64,000 nucleotides of DNA from Larkinella humicola (GCF_008727875.1 NZ_VTWS01000006.1:582468-646467), one strand, 5' to 3'. Positions 51,840-61,909 are shown, counted from the stretch's first letter. Numbers and translations are program-made. The notes: generated from the sequence alone by a model not told the origin.

Positions 51840-52849
51840 ACTGGATTGTTTACGCTGGCGTGGCCATTTTATTGCTCGGAGCTGAAGTGCTATACCTTCG
51901 TCTTGCCACTCATTACCACATTGTCGATTCGCCCAACCACCGCAGTTCACACACCCAACTGACGGTTCGGGGGGGGGGCATCATCTTCTGGCTGGCGGCT
52001 TTTCTGGCTTTCGTGGTCACTAATTTCGTATCGCCGGTCTTTTTTGTGGGCCTGACTCTGGTGGCGCTGGTCAGTTTTCTGGACGACATCTCTTCCATCC
52101 CGAACCGCATCCGGCTGCTGATTCAACTGATCAGTCTGGGGCTGTTGCTGGAACAAACCGGCCTCTGGTCCGAACTAAGCTGGTGGATGGTACCCGGGCT
52201 CATCCTGGCCTGTGGTGTGTTGAATGCCTACAATTTTATGGATGGCATCAACGGCATGACGGCTTTTTACAGCCTCGTCACCGTGGCAAGTGTCCTGATT
52301 ATCAACCAATTTATCATACCATTCACCGAGCCGACCCTGGTTGTCTTTTCACTCATTGGGGTGGTCATTTTTGCGTTTTTCAACGCCCGCCAGCAGGCTT
52401 TGTGCTTTGCGGGGGATGTTGGCAGCGTGTCGATGGCGTTCATCGTGATTTTTTTGCTCATCAACCTGATGCGCGAAAGCGGGCAACTAACGTACCTCTT
52501 GCTGCTGACGGTTTACGGCATCGATAGCGTCATGACCATTTTGTACCGATTGTGGCGGGGTGAAAACATCTTTCAGCCTCACAAACTGCACCTTTTCCAG
52601 TTGCTGGTGCATCAGCTACAATGGCCGCACTTACGCGTTGCCGGTCTGTATGCCCTGACGCAGTTTCTCATCAATGGGTATGTGATCTGGCTCACCCGCT
52701 GGGATGCTCAAAGGCAGTTTTGGGGAAGTTTAGCCCTGCTGGCGGTGTTGACGCTGGCCTATGTTCTTATCACAAACCGGCTGCTCAAGCCGCGCCGTAA
52801 GCCCGATCATGGGCGGGAAACATCCCAGGTTTTTCGGAGACTAACCTGA
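51836..52849 (+). CDS. WecA/MraY-type undecaprenyl-phosphate sugar-phosphate transferase
   Basis: 337 aa with about 10-11 membrane helices. Family acidic motifs are present: SFLDDISSIPNRIR, NAYNFMDGINGMT, CFAGDVGS and the His-rich loop FQPHKLHLFQLLVHQ. It would start the lipid-linked oligosaccharide by moving a sugar-1-phosphate to undecaprenyl phosphate. Its RGGG motif (about 43-47) is written with a run of ten G residues (51969-51978). The C-terminal 14 codons overlap the 3' end of the convergent Wzi-like gene. Confidence 0.91.
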   Translation: MNWIVYAGVAILLLGAEVLYLRLATHYHIVDSPNHRSSHTQLTVRGGGIIFWLAAFLAFVVTNFVSPVFFVGLTLVALVSFLDDISSIPNRIRLLIQLISLGLLLEQTGLWSELSWWMVPGLILACGVLNAYNFMDGINGMTAFYSLVTVASVLIINQFIIPFTEPTLVVFSLIGVVIFAFFNARQQALCFAGDVGSVSMAFIVIFLLINLMRESGQLTYLLLLTVYGIDSVMTILYRLWRGENIFQPHKLHLFQLLVHQLQWPHLRVAGLYALTQFLINGYVIWLTRWDAQRQFWGSLALLAVLTLAYVLITNRLLKPRRKPDHGRETSQVFRRLT

Positions 52850-54396
52850 AAACCGGTGCTGTTGGGGTATAAAGCACCGTGGTCGCTGGCAACCGACACC
52901 CTGGCCTGCATGCCGCGCTTGAAAGCCGGGAAACCCACCACCAGCAGGGATGAAAACTGCCCGAGGGTGGTGGAAAACGGTTGAGCGTAGGTACCCAGAT
53001 TCTGACTCATCGAGCATTTCAACTGAAACAGGTACCGCTGCGACCAGGTACCGGACATCCCCACATGAAAAACCTGCACCCGGTTGTTGTTGCTGAAGAG
53101 GTAATTTTTTATCGTTTGAGCGCGTGGCAATTCTGACCGGGTATCATCGACAGGCGGAATGAACGGCGTGCCGATGGTTCGTCCGAGATACGACCAGCCG
53201 TCGATATACTGGGTATGGTTGAAGTAATTGTCCGCACCGCGTTCTTTGTTCAGATCCCCAAATTTGGCGCCCCCCTGGCTCTGCGTATTGAGATACTCCA
53301 CCAGAACAGTCTGAATCTGAAACCGGTAGCTCGCCGGGCGGTTATTTTTGAATCGAATGCCGTGCAAACCGTCCGCAATATTGGTCAGGTAAAACAACGA
53401 GCCGTCGTCGTAAATACTCTGGCGGTACAACAGCAGGGAAAACCGTTTTGTGCTGATTTCAAACCCGATGTCGAGCGTCCCGAGGTGATTGCCCAGGCGG
53501 TTTCCGCGATCGGCTTTGCTGAAAAGCGTGGTATCGATGTTGTCGCCCCGGGCGGCCAGCGAGGTCCCCGTTACGGCATTGAGGTAATTCCTGAAACCCG
53601 TCGGAAACCGCCCGTTTTTGATCTGGTTTTCATTGGTGACCACCTCGCTCCTGCCTGCCCACTGCACCTGATGGTTGAACCCTGCGTAGAACCGAACCGG
53701 CCAGCCCGGTTTTCCCAGCCGACCATACAGCGCTTTTTGGTGTAAATAGGAATGCGTAACGGCCCCCTGATTGCCGAACCAGCCGTGAGCATACAGCCCA
53801 CGAAAGGAAATCACCCCTTTGGTAAAACCGACGGGGGTGTATTCCGCCAATGCAAGCTGGACTCTAGGAAGGGGCATCGCATTGCCAGACCCGATGTAAG
53901 GCCCTGTTCCCAGCGTCGAATCAGCCAGCCCAATGACTTCTTTCCGGCGCCCCACCAATAATTCCAACCCCCAGAGCCGCCCTTTCACATAGGCTTCCGG
54001 AATCAGAACGGCCGACTTCCGGCTTGCATTCCCCACCACTTCCAGCCCATAGCCCCAGCCGATCAACCTCCGTTTGTTTTTGATTAAATTGGCCGGTTTG
54101 GTTCGATCGTACAGGTAGTTAGCGGCCATTCCACCCCGGAGGGTTCCGAACGGGGATGTGGCTGGAACCGTTCCGTATTGGTTGGCCCGTAGCCAGAACG
54201 GCGTTTGTGGCGCGGTGTTGGCCGAAAAAGCGGTTTCGACAAACAGGCGAAATTCTTTCTTTTCCAAATCCGGACGGTAAATTTCGGTAGTAATTCCCGA
54301 AGACGTCGAATCGACCGTTTGCGCCCAGTCTTTGAACGGGATCAGACCGAGCAGCAGCAGGAAGGGCATTCGGCAGGCTCTGATGAAGTCGATCAT
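52807..54396 (-). CDS. wzi: Capsule assembly Wzi-family outer-membrane protein
   Basis: 529 aa with an N-terminal signal segment (FLLLLGLIPFKDWAQT). The rest is a beta-barrel with alternating strands and many Gly/Tyr/Arg turns, as in Wzi (for example FWLRANQYG and GRRKEVIGLADSTLG, both characteristic). Wzi-type proteins bind the capsule polymer to the cell surface. The gene lies 20 bp after the PorU2-like gene and is the last of a minus-strand operon. It overlaps the 3' end of the WecA-like gene by 43 bp. Confidence 0.85.
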   Translation of the reverse strand: MIDFIRACRMPFLLLLGLIPFKDWAQTVDSTSSGITTEIYRPDLEKKEFRLFVETAFSANTAPQTPFWLRANQYGTVPATSPFGTLRGGMAANYLYDRTKPANLIKNKRRLIGWGYGLEVVGNASRKSAVLIPEAYVKGRLWGLELLVGRRKEVIGLADSTLGTGPYIGSGNAMPLPRVQLALAEYTPVGFTKGVISFRGLYAHGWFGNQGAVTHSYLHQKALYGRLGKPGWPVRFYAGFNHQVQWAGRSEVVTNENQIKNGRFPTGFRNYLNAVTGTSLAARGDNIDTTLFSKADRGNRLGNHLGTLDIGFEISTKRFSLLLYRQSIYDDGSLFYLTNIADGLHGIRFKNNRPASYRFQIQTVLVEYLNTQSQGGAKFGDLNKERGADNYFNHTQYIDGWSYLGRTIGTPFIPPVDDTRSELPRAQTIKNYLFSNNNRVQVFHVGMSGTWSQRYLFQLKCSMSQNLGTYAQPFSTTLGQFSSLLVVGFPAFKRGMQARVSVASDHGALYPNSTGFQVSLRKTWDVSRP

Positions 54397-54416
54397 GAAT
54401 CGTGGATGTTAAAATG

Positions 54417-57400
54417 TTACCGGTTGATGATCACCCGCCCGGTCAGCTGCCGCCCATCGTCCCGAACAAACCGGAAAACATACAAACCATTGGGCAACCC
54501 CACGCCACCCTGATCCGTGCCATCCCAGTAAAATTCATTTTTGCCGATGCGAAGCGGCTGCCCGATCGTTCGAACCACCTGCCCGTTCAGGTTCTGAATG
54601 ACCAACTGCCCATTGCCCGGCGATTCCTTTCCGGTAAGGGTAAACTGAAACCGGGTATGCGCCCAAAACGGATTGGGTGCGGGCCGGATTACCGATAGAC
54701 TATCCTCCAGTTTCACCCGAAAATTGATTTCATACGGACTCAATCCGGCTTTGTTACCACTGACATCGGTGGCCTGAACACGCAACGTATAGATACCTTC
54801 GGTCAGATTCTGCGGTCGATAATGTAGTAAAAACCGGTTATTGAGGCTGGCAGGGGTCCAATTCACGTCGGAATTACCAAGAACCACCCGTTCAAAACCG
54901 CATGTTTCGCAGGGTTTACGCAGCAGCAAATCGATGCCGAGCGTGTCCCGGCGAATGCGATACGGATCTTCATCCTGCACCATAACCTGAATGACCGGAT
55001 TGGGTGAAACCAGCGCACCGTCGGCAATCCGGGCTCCGTCGATGGTTACTTCCAGCAACGGATTGAAGCGATCGGGCGGAAAACGCTGGCTCGAATCGGG
55101 CAAAACGACCGCGTACTGATCTCCGGATTTCGAAACCGTAAACACCAGCACGTTATTGGTTTCGTCTAATTCATCCACCCGGTTTTCGGCATCCAGTGCC
55201 AATTCGTGCCGCGTTGGGCCATCGGCATCCAGTTCGGGTCGAAAGCTGTAAAAAACCGTATCCCGAAAGGCTACCGCAGCTCTTGAAACGGTTTTATACG
55301 ACCGAAGCGATCCGTCGGACAGCCGCTTCCGAACCGTCAGGCTCAGGCGTTCCTGCGGATGGTAGCGCCCGGCGTTGACCACAACCACCCGCAAACGGAC
55401 GGAATCTGCGGCATTGTCGATCCGGGAAACCCCCGAAGACTGCACCTGAAAATCGGCTTTGGGCAAGGGAAACAGCCGGAGAGCCGGGTCACCCTGCAAC
55501 ACCATCTGGTTGGCATTACCAATTTGTAGGGCATCTTTGGTGGTGGCCAACACCCGCCGGGTGGTTTCCTGGTGAATGACGCCAATCGGTTTTGAGAAGT
55601 AGATACTATCCGTAAACAGCGTCTTGTAAAATTGCAGCGTGAACGTGTTGAGGGGCGTGGTAAATCCTTCGAAACAGTGTGCCAGAATGGCAATGGCCCC
55701 TTTGTCCGGCGTCAGCAGCCAATTGGTACTGAGCACATTACCACCGTAAAAAATATTCCCAAGTCCGCATCCATTGAAAAACATGAGTGGATATCGACCT
55801 TTGTTGTTATAGCCATATACCGGATCGGAAGCATACCCGATGTCGAGGTCGGCGACGGTTGGCGATGAATGGCCAAAAAACGTGATCATTGCAACCCCTT
55901 TGTTGACCTTGTCGCTGATGTCGATGCGCTCGACGGGAGCATCGGTCGTTTTGGAGCGCGTGGTGACTTCCGAGCCTAAATACTGGTTTTGCACGAGGGC
56001 CTTTGCATCATCCAGAATTGCCTTAAAACCAGCCAGTTCCGACTGCGAACGACCTCCGCTCAGGTGCAGAACTTCCTTGCGCCACGGTACATTGGCCGCA
56101 TTGCTTTCAAACTCTTTCACCTTGTTTCCGTAGTTCAGCACCTCCTGCGCCGAAAGTGTATTGAGCCGTCCCGTGGCCATAGCGGGCACGTTTTCCGGAA
56201 AACCAGCCAAACCGGCGGTCAACAGCACATCCGAACCGGGGACGTTGCCGATGGTGGGAACCAGATCCAGGTAATACTGATTGGCATTCTTGCGAAATGG
56301 GAAATAGACCGACGAGCGGCCTATCAAAAACAGGAACTTGCCGGGGCCACCCGCCAGCATGTAGTCGGCAAACCGCCGAATGGCCAGCGGAGTGCGCTCG
56401 CCAAAGCTGAACTGGTTGAATAACTCCTTCATGGTCACCACGAGCGTATCGTACTGCCCGCCTTTCGCCGACGCGCGGTAAGCCGCGTAGGCCCGAACCG
56501 GGTCCGCCACCTGCCCCACCGGTTTCATGAGAAGCTCGTGCGAAACCACCAGAAAATTGGGTTTGGCCGGATCAAATTTGCGAAAAAACACCCGCTCCAA
56601 CCGAACGGGCGTTACCACCCGGGTCGTCACCAAAAGCTGACGGGGGGACGTCGTGTTGGGAACGACCACCTGCCGGGTCGAACCGTTCTGTGTGCCGGTC
56701 AGAAGCCGGGCTGCACCGGGTTCGGTGATGTCGTAGATGACGGTATTGGCTGGCGCATCCGGCAGTTCGAAGTACGAACGTCCGCCCGCTTTGGGCAGTA
56801 GCCGGAGTAGTTGCTGCGGCCCATTTTTCAGGCTGATCGTTTGTGGATACCGAATCCGAACGGTACTCACGGAATAGCGATCAAATTCACCCGAACCGCG
56901 CGCTACGGTGGTCAGCGTCAGGTCAGCCGAAGCGTCACTTTTTACGGTAAAATCCGTGGTTTGAAGCGGTGCTGAAAACCGGCTCGGCTGAAAACCGCTG
57001 AATTTCAGACTTCCCAATGCCCGGCTTGAGGCCCCGACGGAGAAATCGACCAGGTGCTGGTAGGAGTCCCGGCCGTTCAGCAGCACTTCCAGTTCCGGTT
57101 TTTCAGCAGCCAAATTGACCAAGCCCGGGAGGTTGAAAAGCTGCGTATGTGGTTTGTTCTTTTGTTGCATCGGCCCCGTCCATCCCTCCCCTTCTTCAAA
57201 ATACACCTCATACTGGGTCACAAAAGGCACCGGACCCGTGCTTGGGTTGGTAGACATTTCATCCTTCAGCACCAGCAACTGTTCGGCGATGTGATACGAT
57301 TCGGGCAGCAAGCCAGCCGGTCGGATTTCCTGCGTGGCAACAACCCGTTTACCCGGTTTGCCGTCGGAGCGCCAGGTTAAAAAATAAGCCGCCGTGTCGG

Positions 57401-57776
57401 AATACATGCTATAGTACGAATGCGGCTGGGCGTTCATCGGTCGGTAGAGCAACGTGTCCTGCAAACCGTCATTGCCGTCGCCCACGAATTCCAGGTAATC
57501 GGCAGCGTCCAGTTTCTTATCCGATTCACCGACAACCAGGATCGCCTGCTCGATTCCGCGCCGGAACAATTGCAACGTACTGGGATCCAGTGATGCAACC
57601 GGAATACCCGCCTTTTCCAGATCGGAAGTAGTGAGTCGGTAAACGGCCCTTTCCGTAACCGGGATTCGAAAATAGGGCTGGCTGTGATTAATCCATTCGT
57701 TTCCGAAGCGACTCATCTGGGCGCTCACCCCACCGCTACAAAACCAAACGAGCAAACCAACGATCAGTTTCCGCAT
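54417..57776 (-). CDS. PorU2-like type IX secretion system sortase homologue
   Basis: 1119 aa from the ATG at 57776 with a signal peptide (MRKLIVGLLVWFCSGGVSAQ). It has a gingipain-like C25 peptidase core: catalytic His636 in FFGHSSP and Cys670 in FNGCGLGN, 34 residues apart as in gingipains. The C-terminus has a T9SS-type sorting domain (RPAPNPF ... NGLYVFRF). This matches the PorU2 class rather than the essential PorU sortase, which is usually elsewhere. It may process or attach T9SS cargo. It lies 64 bp after the FdtA-like cupin gene and 20 bp before the Wzi-like gene, in one operon. Confidence 0.85.
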   Translation of the reverse strand: MRKLIVGLLVWFCSGGVSAQMSRFGNEWINHSQPYFRIPVTERAVYRLTTSDLEKAGIPVASLDPSTLQLFRRGIEQAILVVGESDKKLDAADYLEFVGDGNDGLQDTLLYRPMNAQPHSYYSMYSDTAAYFLTWRSDGKPGKRVVATQEIRPAGLLPESYHIAEQLLVLKDEMSTNPSTGPVPFVTQYEVYFEEGEGWTGPMQQKNKPHTQLFNLPGLVNLAAEKPELEVLLNGRDSYQHLVDFSVGASSRALGSLKFSGFQPSRFSAPLQTTDFTVKSDASADLTLTTVARGSGEFDRYSVSTVRIRYPQTISLKNGPQQLLRLLPKAGGRSYFELPDAPANTVIYDITEPGAARLLTGTQNGSTRQVVVPNTTSPRQLLVTTRVVTPVRLERVFFRKFDPAKPNFLVVSHELLMKPVGQVADPVRAYAAYRASAKGGQYDTLVVTMKELFNQFSFGERTPLAIRRFADYMLAGGPGKFLFLIGRSSVYFPFRKNANQYYLDLVPTIGNVPGSDVLLTAGLAGFPENVPAMATGRLNTLSAQEVLNYGNKVKEFESNAANVPWRKEVLHLSGGRSQSELAGFKAILDDAKALVQNQYLGSEVTTRSKTTDAPVERIDISDKVNKGVAMITFFGHSSPTVADLDIGYASDPVYGYNNKGRYPLMFFNGCGLGNIFYGGNVLSTNWLLTPDKGAIAILAHCFEGFTTPLNTFTLQFYKTLFTDSIYFSKPIGVIHQETTRRVLATTKDALQIGNANQMVLQGDPALRLFPLPKADFQVQSSGVSRIDNAADSVRLRVVVVNAGRYHPQERLSLTVRKRLSDGSLRSYKTVSRAAVAFRDTVFYSFRPELDADGPTRHELALDAENRVDELDETNNVLVFTVSKSGDQYAVVLPDSSQRFPPDRFNPLLEVTIDGARIADGALVSPNPVIQVMVQDEDPYRIRRDTLGIDLLLRKPCETCGFERVVLGNSDVNWTPASLNNRFLLHYRPQNLTEGIYTLRVQATDVSGNKAGLSPYEINFRVKLEDSLSVIRPAPNPFWAHTRFQFTLTGKESPGNGQLVIQNLNGQVVRTIGQPLRIGKNEFYWDGTDQGGVGLPNGLYVFRFVRDDGRQLTGRVIINR

Positions 57777-57840
57777 AACATTGTCTGAAAATAAAGCATT
57801 GATTTGGCCGCATCGGTGAGTGGACGACGGGCTTGCGGGT

Positions 57841-58236
57841 CTACTGCAACACATACTCTCTGGCTGGTAACAGAACCGGCCGGTAGGGTTCCGGAATGTA
57901 GTCCCGTTTGGAAAATGGATCGCTTGCTAACGCCAGCACCAGGCAATCCGGCGAAAAGTCGTACAATATCCGCCAGTCGGAAGGAAGCAGATGCAACGCC
58001 TGATTCGGGCTATTCAACTGATAGACGGTGTCACCTCCTTCGGATTGAACCAAAATGGATACTGACCCACTCAGGCAGAACAAAATGCTGTGGTTGTTCT
58101 GATGGCGGTGTTGGCCCCGGCACTGACCCGTCGGAACCTCATAAATGAGATACGACCGCAGAAAGGACAATCCGGTCAACTGTTCCAGCTCGACGATCTG
58201 ACTTTTGGCGGCATTTAAAGTATACAGTAGGGCCAT
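57841..58236 (-). CDS. FdtA/QdtA-type sugar 3,4-ketoisomerase (cupin)
   Basis: 131 aa from the ATG at 58236. It is a WxcM-like/FdtA cupin: QCRGQHRHQNNHSILFCLSGSV has the metal- or sugar-contacting His residues of the RGxHAH motif, and LLPSDWRILYDFSPDCLVLALASDPFSKRDYI matches the characteristic LASDxYDExDYIR end. Such enzymes isomerise dTDP-4-keto-6-deoxyglucose toward deoxyamino sugars. A longer frame to 58539 adds about 100 residues with no match, so I use 58236. The partner genes for dTDP-sugar making are not in the window. Confidence 0.78.
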   Translation of the reverse strand: MALLYTLNAAKSQIVELEQLTGLSFLRSYLIYEVPTGQCRGQHRHQNNHSILFCLSGSVSILVQSEGGDTVYQLNSPNQALHLLPSDWRILYDFSPDCLVLALASDPFSKRDYIPEPYRPVLLPAREYVLQ

Positions 58237-58524
58237 GACAGCGGCTTTTATGTCGGAGAACCCACCCGGTTTCAAATCCTGACGGGTTTGTAAAACCGGG
58301 AATAGCCGTTCCAACCGGAACAGATACAAATCAATCGAAGGAATCGATCTTATCCTGTAGAAAATCATCCATTTCAGGAAGGCCGCAGAAACCGCTCTTT
58401 GCAGGAAGAGTTGAATGATGGTGGAAATTGGGAACAGCGTGTCGTTCAAAATACGTTTTTTTCTACAAAAGTCGACCGACACTCTGCTTATGTTTGGGAG
58501 GATTATCCCGGCTTTGCGCAATCT

Positions 58525-59571
58525 ATGTTTACCCCACAATGGAGCGAAACGGTCTGTAAACAGATTTCTCCACGATCAGGTACGATGACTTTTATACCGT
58601 TCTCACTGTGGGCCGGTAGCGTGTCGGCATCCGTCGAACCGTCAGTTGACCCATCGGTTTTGCAATCCGTGGGAATTGGTTTTAGTTGGAATAATCTCAT
58701 TTTACCGCCCGTTCTGGCAAGCTTGCTGGTGGCCGTTCTGGTCTGGTTTTTCCTGCGAATGCGCTACCGAAACCGGCAACAGCAACATCTGAGATTGGAT
58801 CATGAAACCGAAGATCGCATTGTACAGCAGCAGAAATTGATCTCGGAATTGCAGCTGCACAATGACCAGTTGAAAATATCCAAAGCAAACCTGCACCTGT
58901 CTATCTCCGAAAAAGACCGTTTTATTTCAATTCTGATCCATGATTTACGGTCACCATTGCGCTATTTATACAAAAACACGGCATACTTGTTCCGAAACTG
59001 GAAGCGGGATTCCCACGCCGAACTGGATGACCTGATTACTGAAATCAATAACTCGACCAAACAGATTCATTTTCTGACGGAAGAAATGATGCAGTGGATT
59101 TCGACCCAGGATCATACCTATGGCGTTCGGATGAAGGAGTATTTATTACCGGAACTCATCGATGAACTGGAAGATTTGTACAAGGAAAATATTCTTCACC
59201 ACGGCAATACACTTCAACTCGACATTCCGACCCGGATGAAGGTCATTACGGACAAATTACTGCTAAAAACCATCCTGCGAAATCTGATCGATAACGCGAA
59301 CAAAAATACAGACGACGGCACCATCCGGATCGAAGCCCGGCAGGCTTATCAGAAAGTGGTCATTACGGTATCGGACAGTGGCGTTGGGGTTTCGCCCACA
59401 CTACTGCGGGACATAAACCGCTATTTTAGTACTTCCGAACCCATGCCGGGATTAAATACGCAGTTTGGCCACGAAATCATCCGGGATTTTGCCCGCTTAC
59501 TCAATGCGACCGTTTTATACGAAACCGTCGAAAGTGGCGGCTTACGGGTATCGTTAACGCTTCCGTATTGA
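58525..59571 (+). CDS. Membrane histidine kinase without receiver
   Basis: About 348 aa from the ATG at 58525 (58585 is another candidate). A single membrane helix (PPVLASLLVAVLVWFFLRMRY) is followed by a coiled coil. HisKA is present as FISILIHDLRSPLRYLYKN, and HATPase features include NLIDNANKNTDDG and SDSGVGV. The C-terminal part lacks the usual GTGLGL box in clear form. A TATGTTTG promoter-like box at 58489-58496 supports 58525. Orphan kinase; the signal domain is absent or tiny. Confidence 0.8.
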   Translation: MFTPQWSETVCKQISPRSGTMTFIPFSLWAGSVSASVEPSVDPSVLQSVGIGFSWNNLILPPVLASLLVAVLVWFFLRMRYRNRQQQHLRLDHETEDRIVQQQKLISELQLHNDQLKISKANLHLSISEKDRFISILIHDLRSPLRYLYKNTAYLFRNWKRDSHAELDDLITEINNSTKQIHFLTEEMMQWISTQDHTYGVRMKEYLLPELIDELEDLYKENILHHGNTLQLDIPTRMKVITDKLLLKTILRNLIDNANKNTDDGTIRIEARQAYQKVVITVSDSGVGVSPTLLRDINRYFSTSEPMPGLNTQFGHEIIRDFARLLNATVLYETVESGGLRVSLTLPY

Positions 59572-59781
59572 TCAGAAACGGCCCTTCATACCCCATCGTT
59601 CTTCTGTTCGATCGCCCGTCCGGCTTCCCCATCCAACCGCATCACGACCGGCCCACCCCGGTCGGCCCTTCTCCAGGCAAATTATTTTTGTAGTATGTTC
59701 GCCGTTCAGAACACTTTCCGTATTATGTGCAAACATTTACGGCCGCGATTCACGTAGAAGTGCAATTTTACGACCTTTTAA

Positions 59782-61848
59782 ATGAAATTCACCTCCATGA
59801 AAAGCGGGCATTCCTTCATCGGTCGTCTGGCTTGGGTTCTGCTGATTTACTGGTTTTCCAGTTGTGATTTCTATGCAATCCGGACTATTGATCACGAAGC
59901 TCACGTAGATAGCCTGATTGACCGGGCCACGGTTCTGAAGTTTTCAAAGGGAATTGAACGCTCCCGCATTTACCTGGATTCCGCCTACGCCCGATTTCCC
60001 GACGCGGGCATTATGGATTACTACCGCAAATATGATTTTCTGAGAGGGAATTACCATGATGAAAATTTCAAACCCGACTATGAGAAGGTTCAGAGCTATA
60101 TCGACAGTATGTTTGGGGTTCTTGAACCCGGGGTTGTCCGGGAAAGATACAAAAAGAACTATGCCCGGATTTATCTTTTGCGGGGTGATTTGTTTCATCA
60201 TCTGAGACGATACGATGAAGCGTATAGCCAGTTTTTCCAGGGAAAGATCCTGATGGAGTCAACCTTCGACAGTTGCCAGAGCAGCCAGTATACCAGTCGG
60301 ATTGCCGGGATGAATTACCAGGAAAAAAACTACAGCAAAGCCGCTACGTATTACAAACAAGCCTTTCATGAAGTAATGACCTGCTCAAACGGAGGAAACT
60401 TTGATGACTTGTTTGTGAGTCGTCAGGGGTATTTAAGCAACATCGGTTTATGCTACTCAAAATTAGACTTACCGGATAGCGCGCTGCATTACTATGACCA
60501 GGCACTACGGTTTATCGGGGAGAATGAACACAAATTTCCGAATCAGAACAATTTCATGGCCATGGCCCGGGCGGTCATTTATGGAAATCAGGCTACCATT
60601 TATCTTCAACAGGGAGATCTTCTTCAGGCAGAAACTCTTCTGAAAGAAAGTATCCGGATCAATCGTCAAACCGGGTATTACAACCGGGATGCGCAGTTAT
60701 CGCAGGCCAAACTTTGTGAACTCTACCTGACTAATAATCGCCTGGCAATGGCGCGCAGAGAACTGCTTTCCCTGAAAACATCGCTGGATACCCTACCACA
60801 CCCGGACGCACTCTTGCGGTGGCACCATGTCCAATCGCAATACTTTGAGAAGGTCCACCAAATCAGCCAGGCCCATTATCATCTTAAAAATTACCTCGCG
60901 CTGAAAGAGTATTCCGATCAGGAAAAGGCGGTTTTTAAAGGCATGGATCAGGCGTTGCAGAACCTGGACAGTCAACACAAAATTGAATTGCTGAGTAAAA
61001 AGGAGGAGTTGAACCGACTCTATCTGATGGGTGCCGCTGCCATTCTGATGATGGCGCTCGTGATTGCCTTTCTGATCTGGCACAGTTGGAAGCGAACCCG
61101 GAAAAACCTCTTAAAACTTGCAGCCTTAAACCAGCAAATCATTGCCCGAAACACGCAGTTACAAACCACATTGACGGAACTGGAACGAAGCCAGCAGGAA
61201 AATGCCCGCCTGATGCAGATTGTTGCGCACGATTTGCGCACGCCAATTGGAGCCATCAGCATGGCGGTCGATCTGCTGCTGGAAGATCAGCTACGGGTTC
61301 ACAAACCGCAGTATTTCCTGAAAATGATCAAATCATCATCAGCCAACTCCCTCATTCTCATCGATAACCTATTACATTCCAACACCACGATCAGCAAAAA
61401 GGAGCCGGTTGAGTTGCAGGATTTTCTGGCGTCGTGTGTCGACATGCTGGAATTGAAAGCACGCGAAAAGCAGCAATCCATTCATCTCGAAGCGGATGAG
61501 GCCCGGATTTTAGTCGACCGTCAGAAAATGTGGCGGGTGATCAGTAATCTCATTGCCAACGCTATCAAATTCAGCTCCCCTGAATCGACCATCACTGTAC
61601 GGCTAAAAAAGCGGGTACATACCGTTCAAATATCCGTGCAGGATCGGGGAATCGGTATTCCTGCTTCATTGAAAGCCAACATTTTTGATCTGTTTACGGT
61701 GGCCAAACGACCTGGTACTGCCGGCGAAAAATCGTTTGGGATGGGACTCGCCATTTCCCGGCAAATCGTTGAAGCACACCAAGGGAAACTTTGGTTTGAA
61801 AGTGAAGAAAATCAAGGAACCACTTTTTACGTTGAGTTACCGATATAA
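59782..61848 (+). CDS. TPR-containing sensor histidine kinase
   Basis: 688 aa. An N-terminal hydrophobic segment (WVLLIYWFSSCDF) is a signal or lipobox-like anchor. TPR repeats fill about 130-400 (for example the ARIYLLRG and ALHYYDQALRF units). A membrane helix is at 412-432 (LYLMGAAAILMMALVIAFLIW). HisKA follows with QIVAHDLRTPIGAISMAVDLL, and HATPase with NLIANAIKFS, DRGIGIP and GMGLAISRQIV. Its periplasmic TPR part may bind a peptide or protein signal. It is an orphan kinase with no receiver in the window. Confidence 0.9.
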   Translation: MKFTSMKSGHSFIGRLAWVLLIYWFSSCDFYAIRTIDHEAHVDSLIDRATVLKFSKGIERSRIYLDSAYARFPDAGIMDYYRKYDFLRGNYHDENFKPDYEKVQSYIDSMFGVLEPGVVRERYKKNYARIYLLRGDLFHHLRRYDEAYSQFFQGKILMESTFDSCQSSQYTSRIAGMNYQEKNYSKAATYYKQAFHEVMTCSNGGNFDDLFVSRQGYLSNIGLCYSKLDLPDSALHYYDQALRFIGENEHKFPNQNNFMAMARAVIYGNQATIYLQQGDLLQAETLLKESIRINRQTGYYNRDAQLSQAKLCELYLTNNRLAMARRELLSLKTSLDTLPHPDALLRWHHVQSQYFEKVHQISQAHYHLKNYLALKEYSDQEKAVFKGMDQALQNLDSQHKIELLSKKEELNRLYLMGAAAILMMALVIAFLIWHSWKRTRKNLLKLAALNQQIIARNTQLQTTLTELERSQQENARLMQIVAHDLRTPIGAISMAVDLLLEDQLRVHKPQYFLKMIKSSSANSLILIDNLLHSNTTISKKEPVELQDFLASCVDMLELKAREKQQSIHLEADEARILVDRQKMWRVISNLIANAIKFSSPESTITVRLKKRVHTVQISVQDRGIGIPASLKANIFDLFTVAKRPGTAGEKSFGMGLAISRQIVEAHQGKLWFESEENQGTTFYVELPI

Positions 61849-61909
61849 TGAAATCATAGCCGGTTTTCAGGTTAGCCTTTCCGGCCAAGAAGCGGCATGA
61901 TCCACTAAA

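Noticed and set aside
54417..57776. Naming the C25 protein as the essential T9SS sortase PorU
   Set aside because: The gene context and N-terminal part fit the PorU2-type homologue better, and the essential sortase is typically near porV; no porV is in the window.
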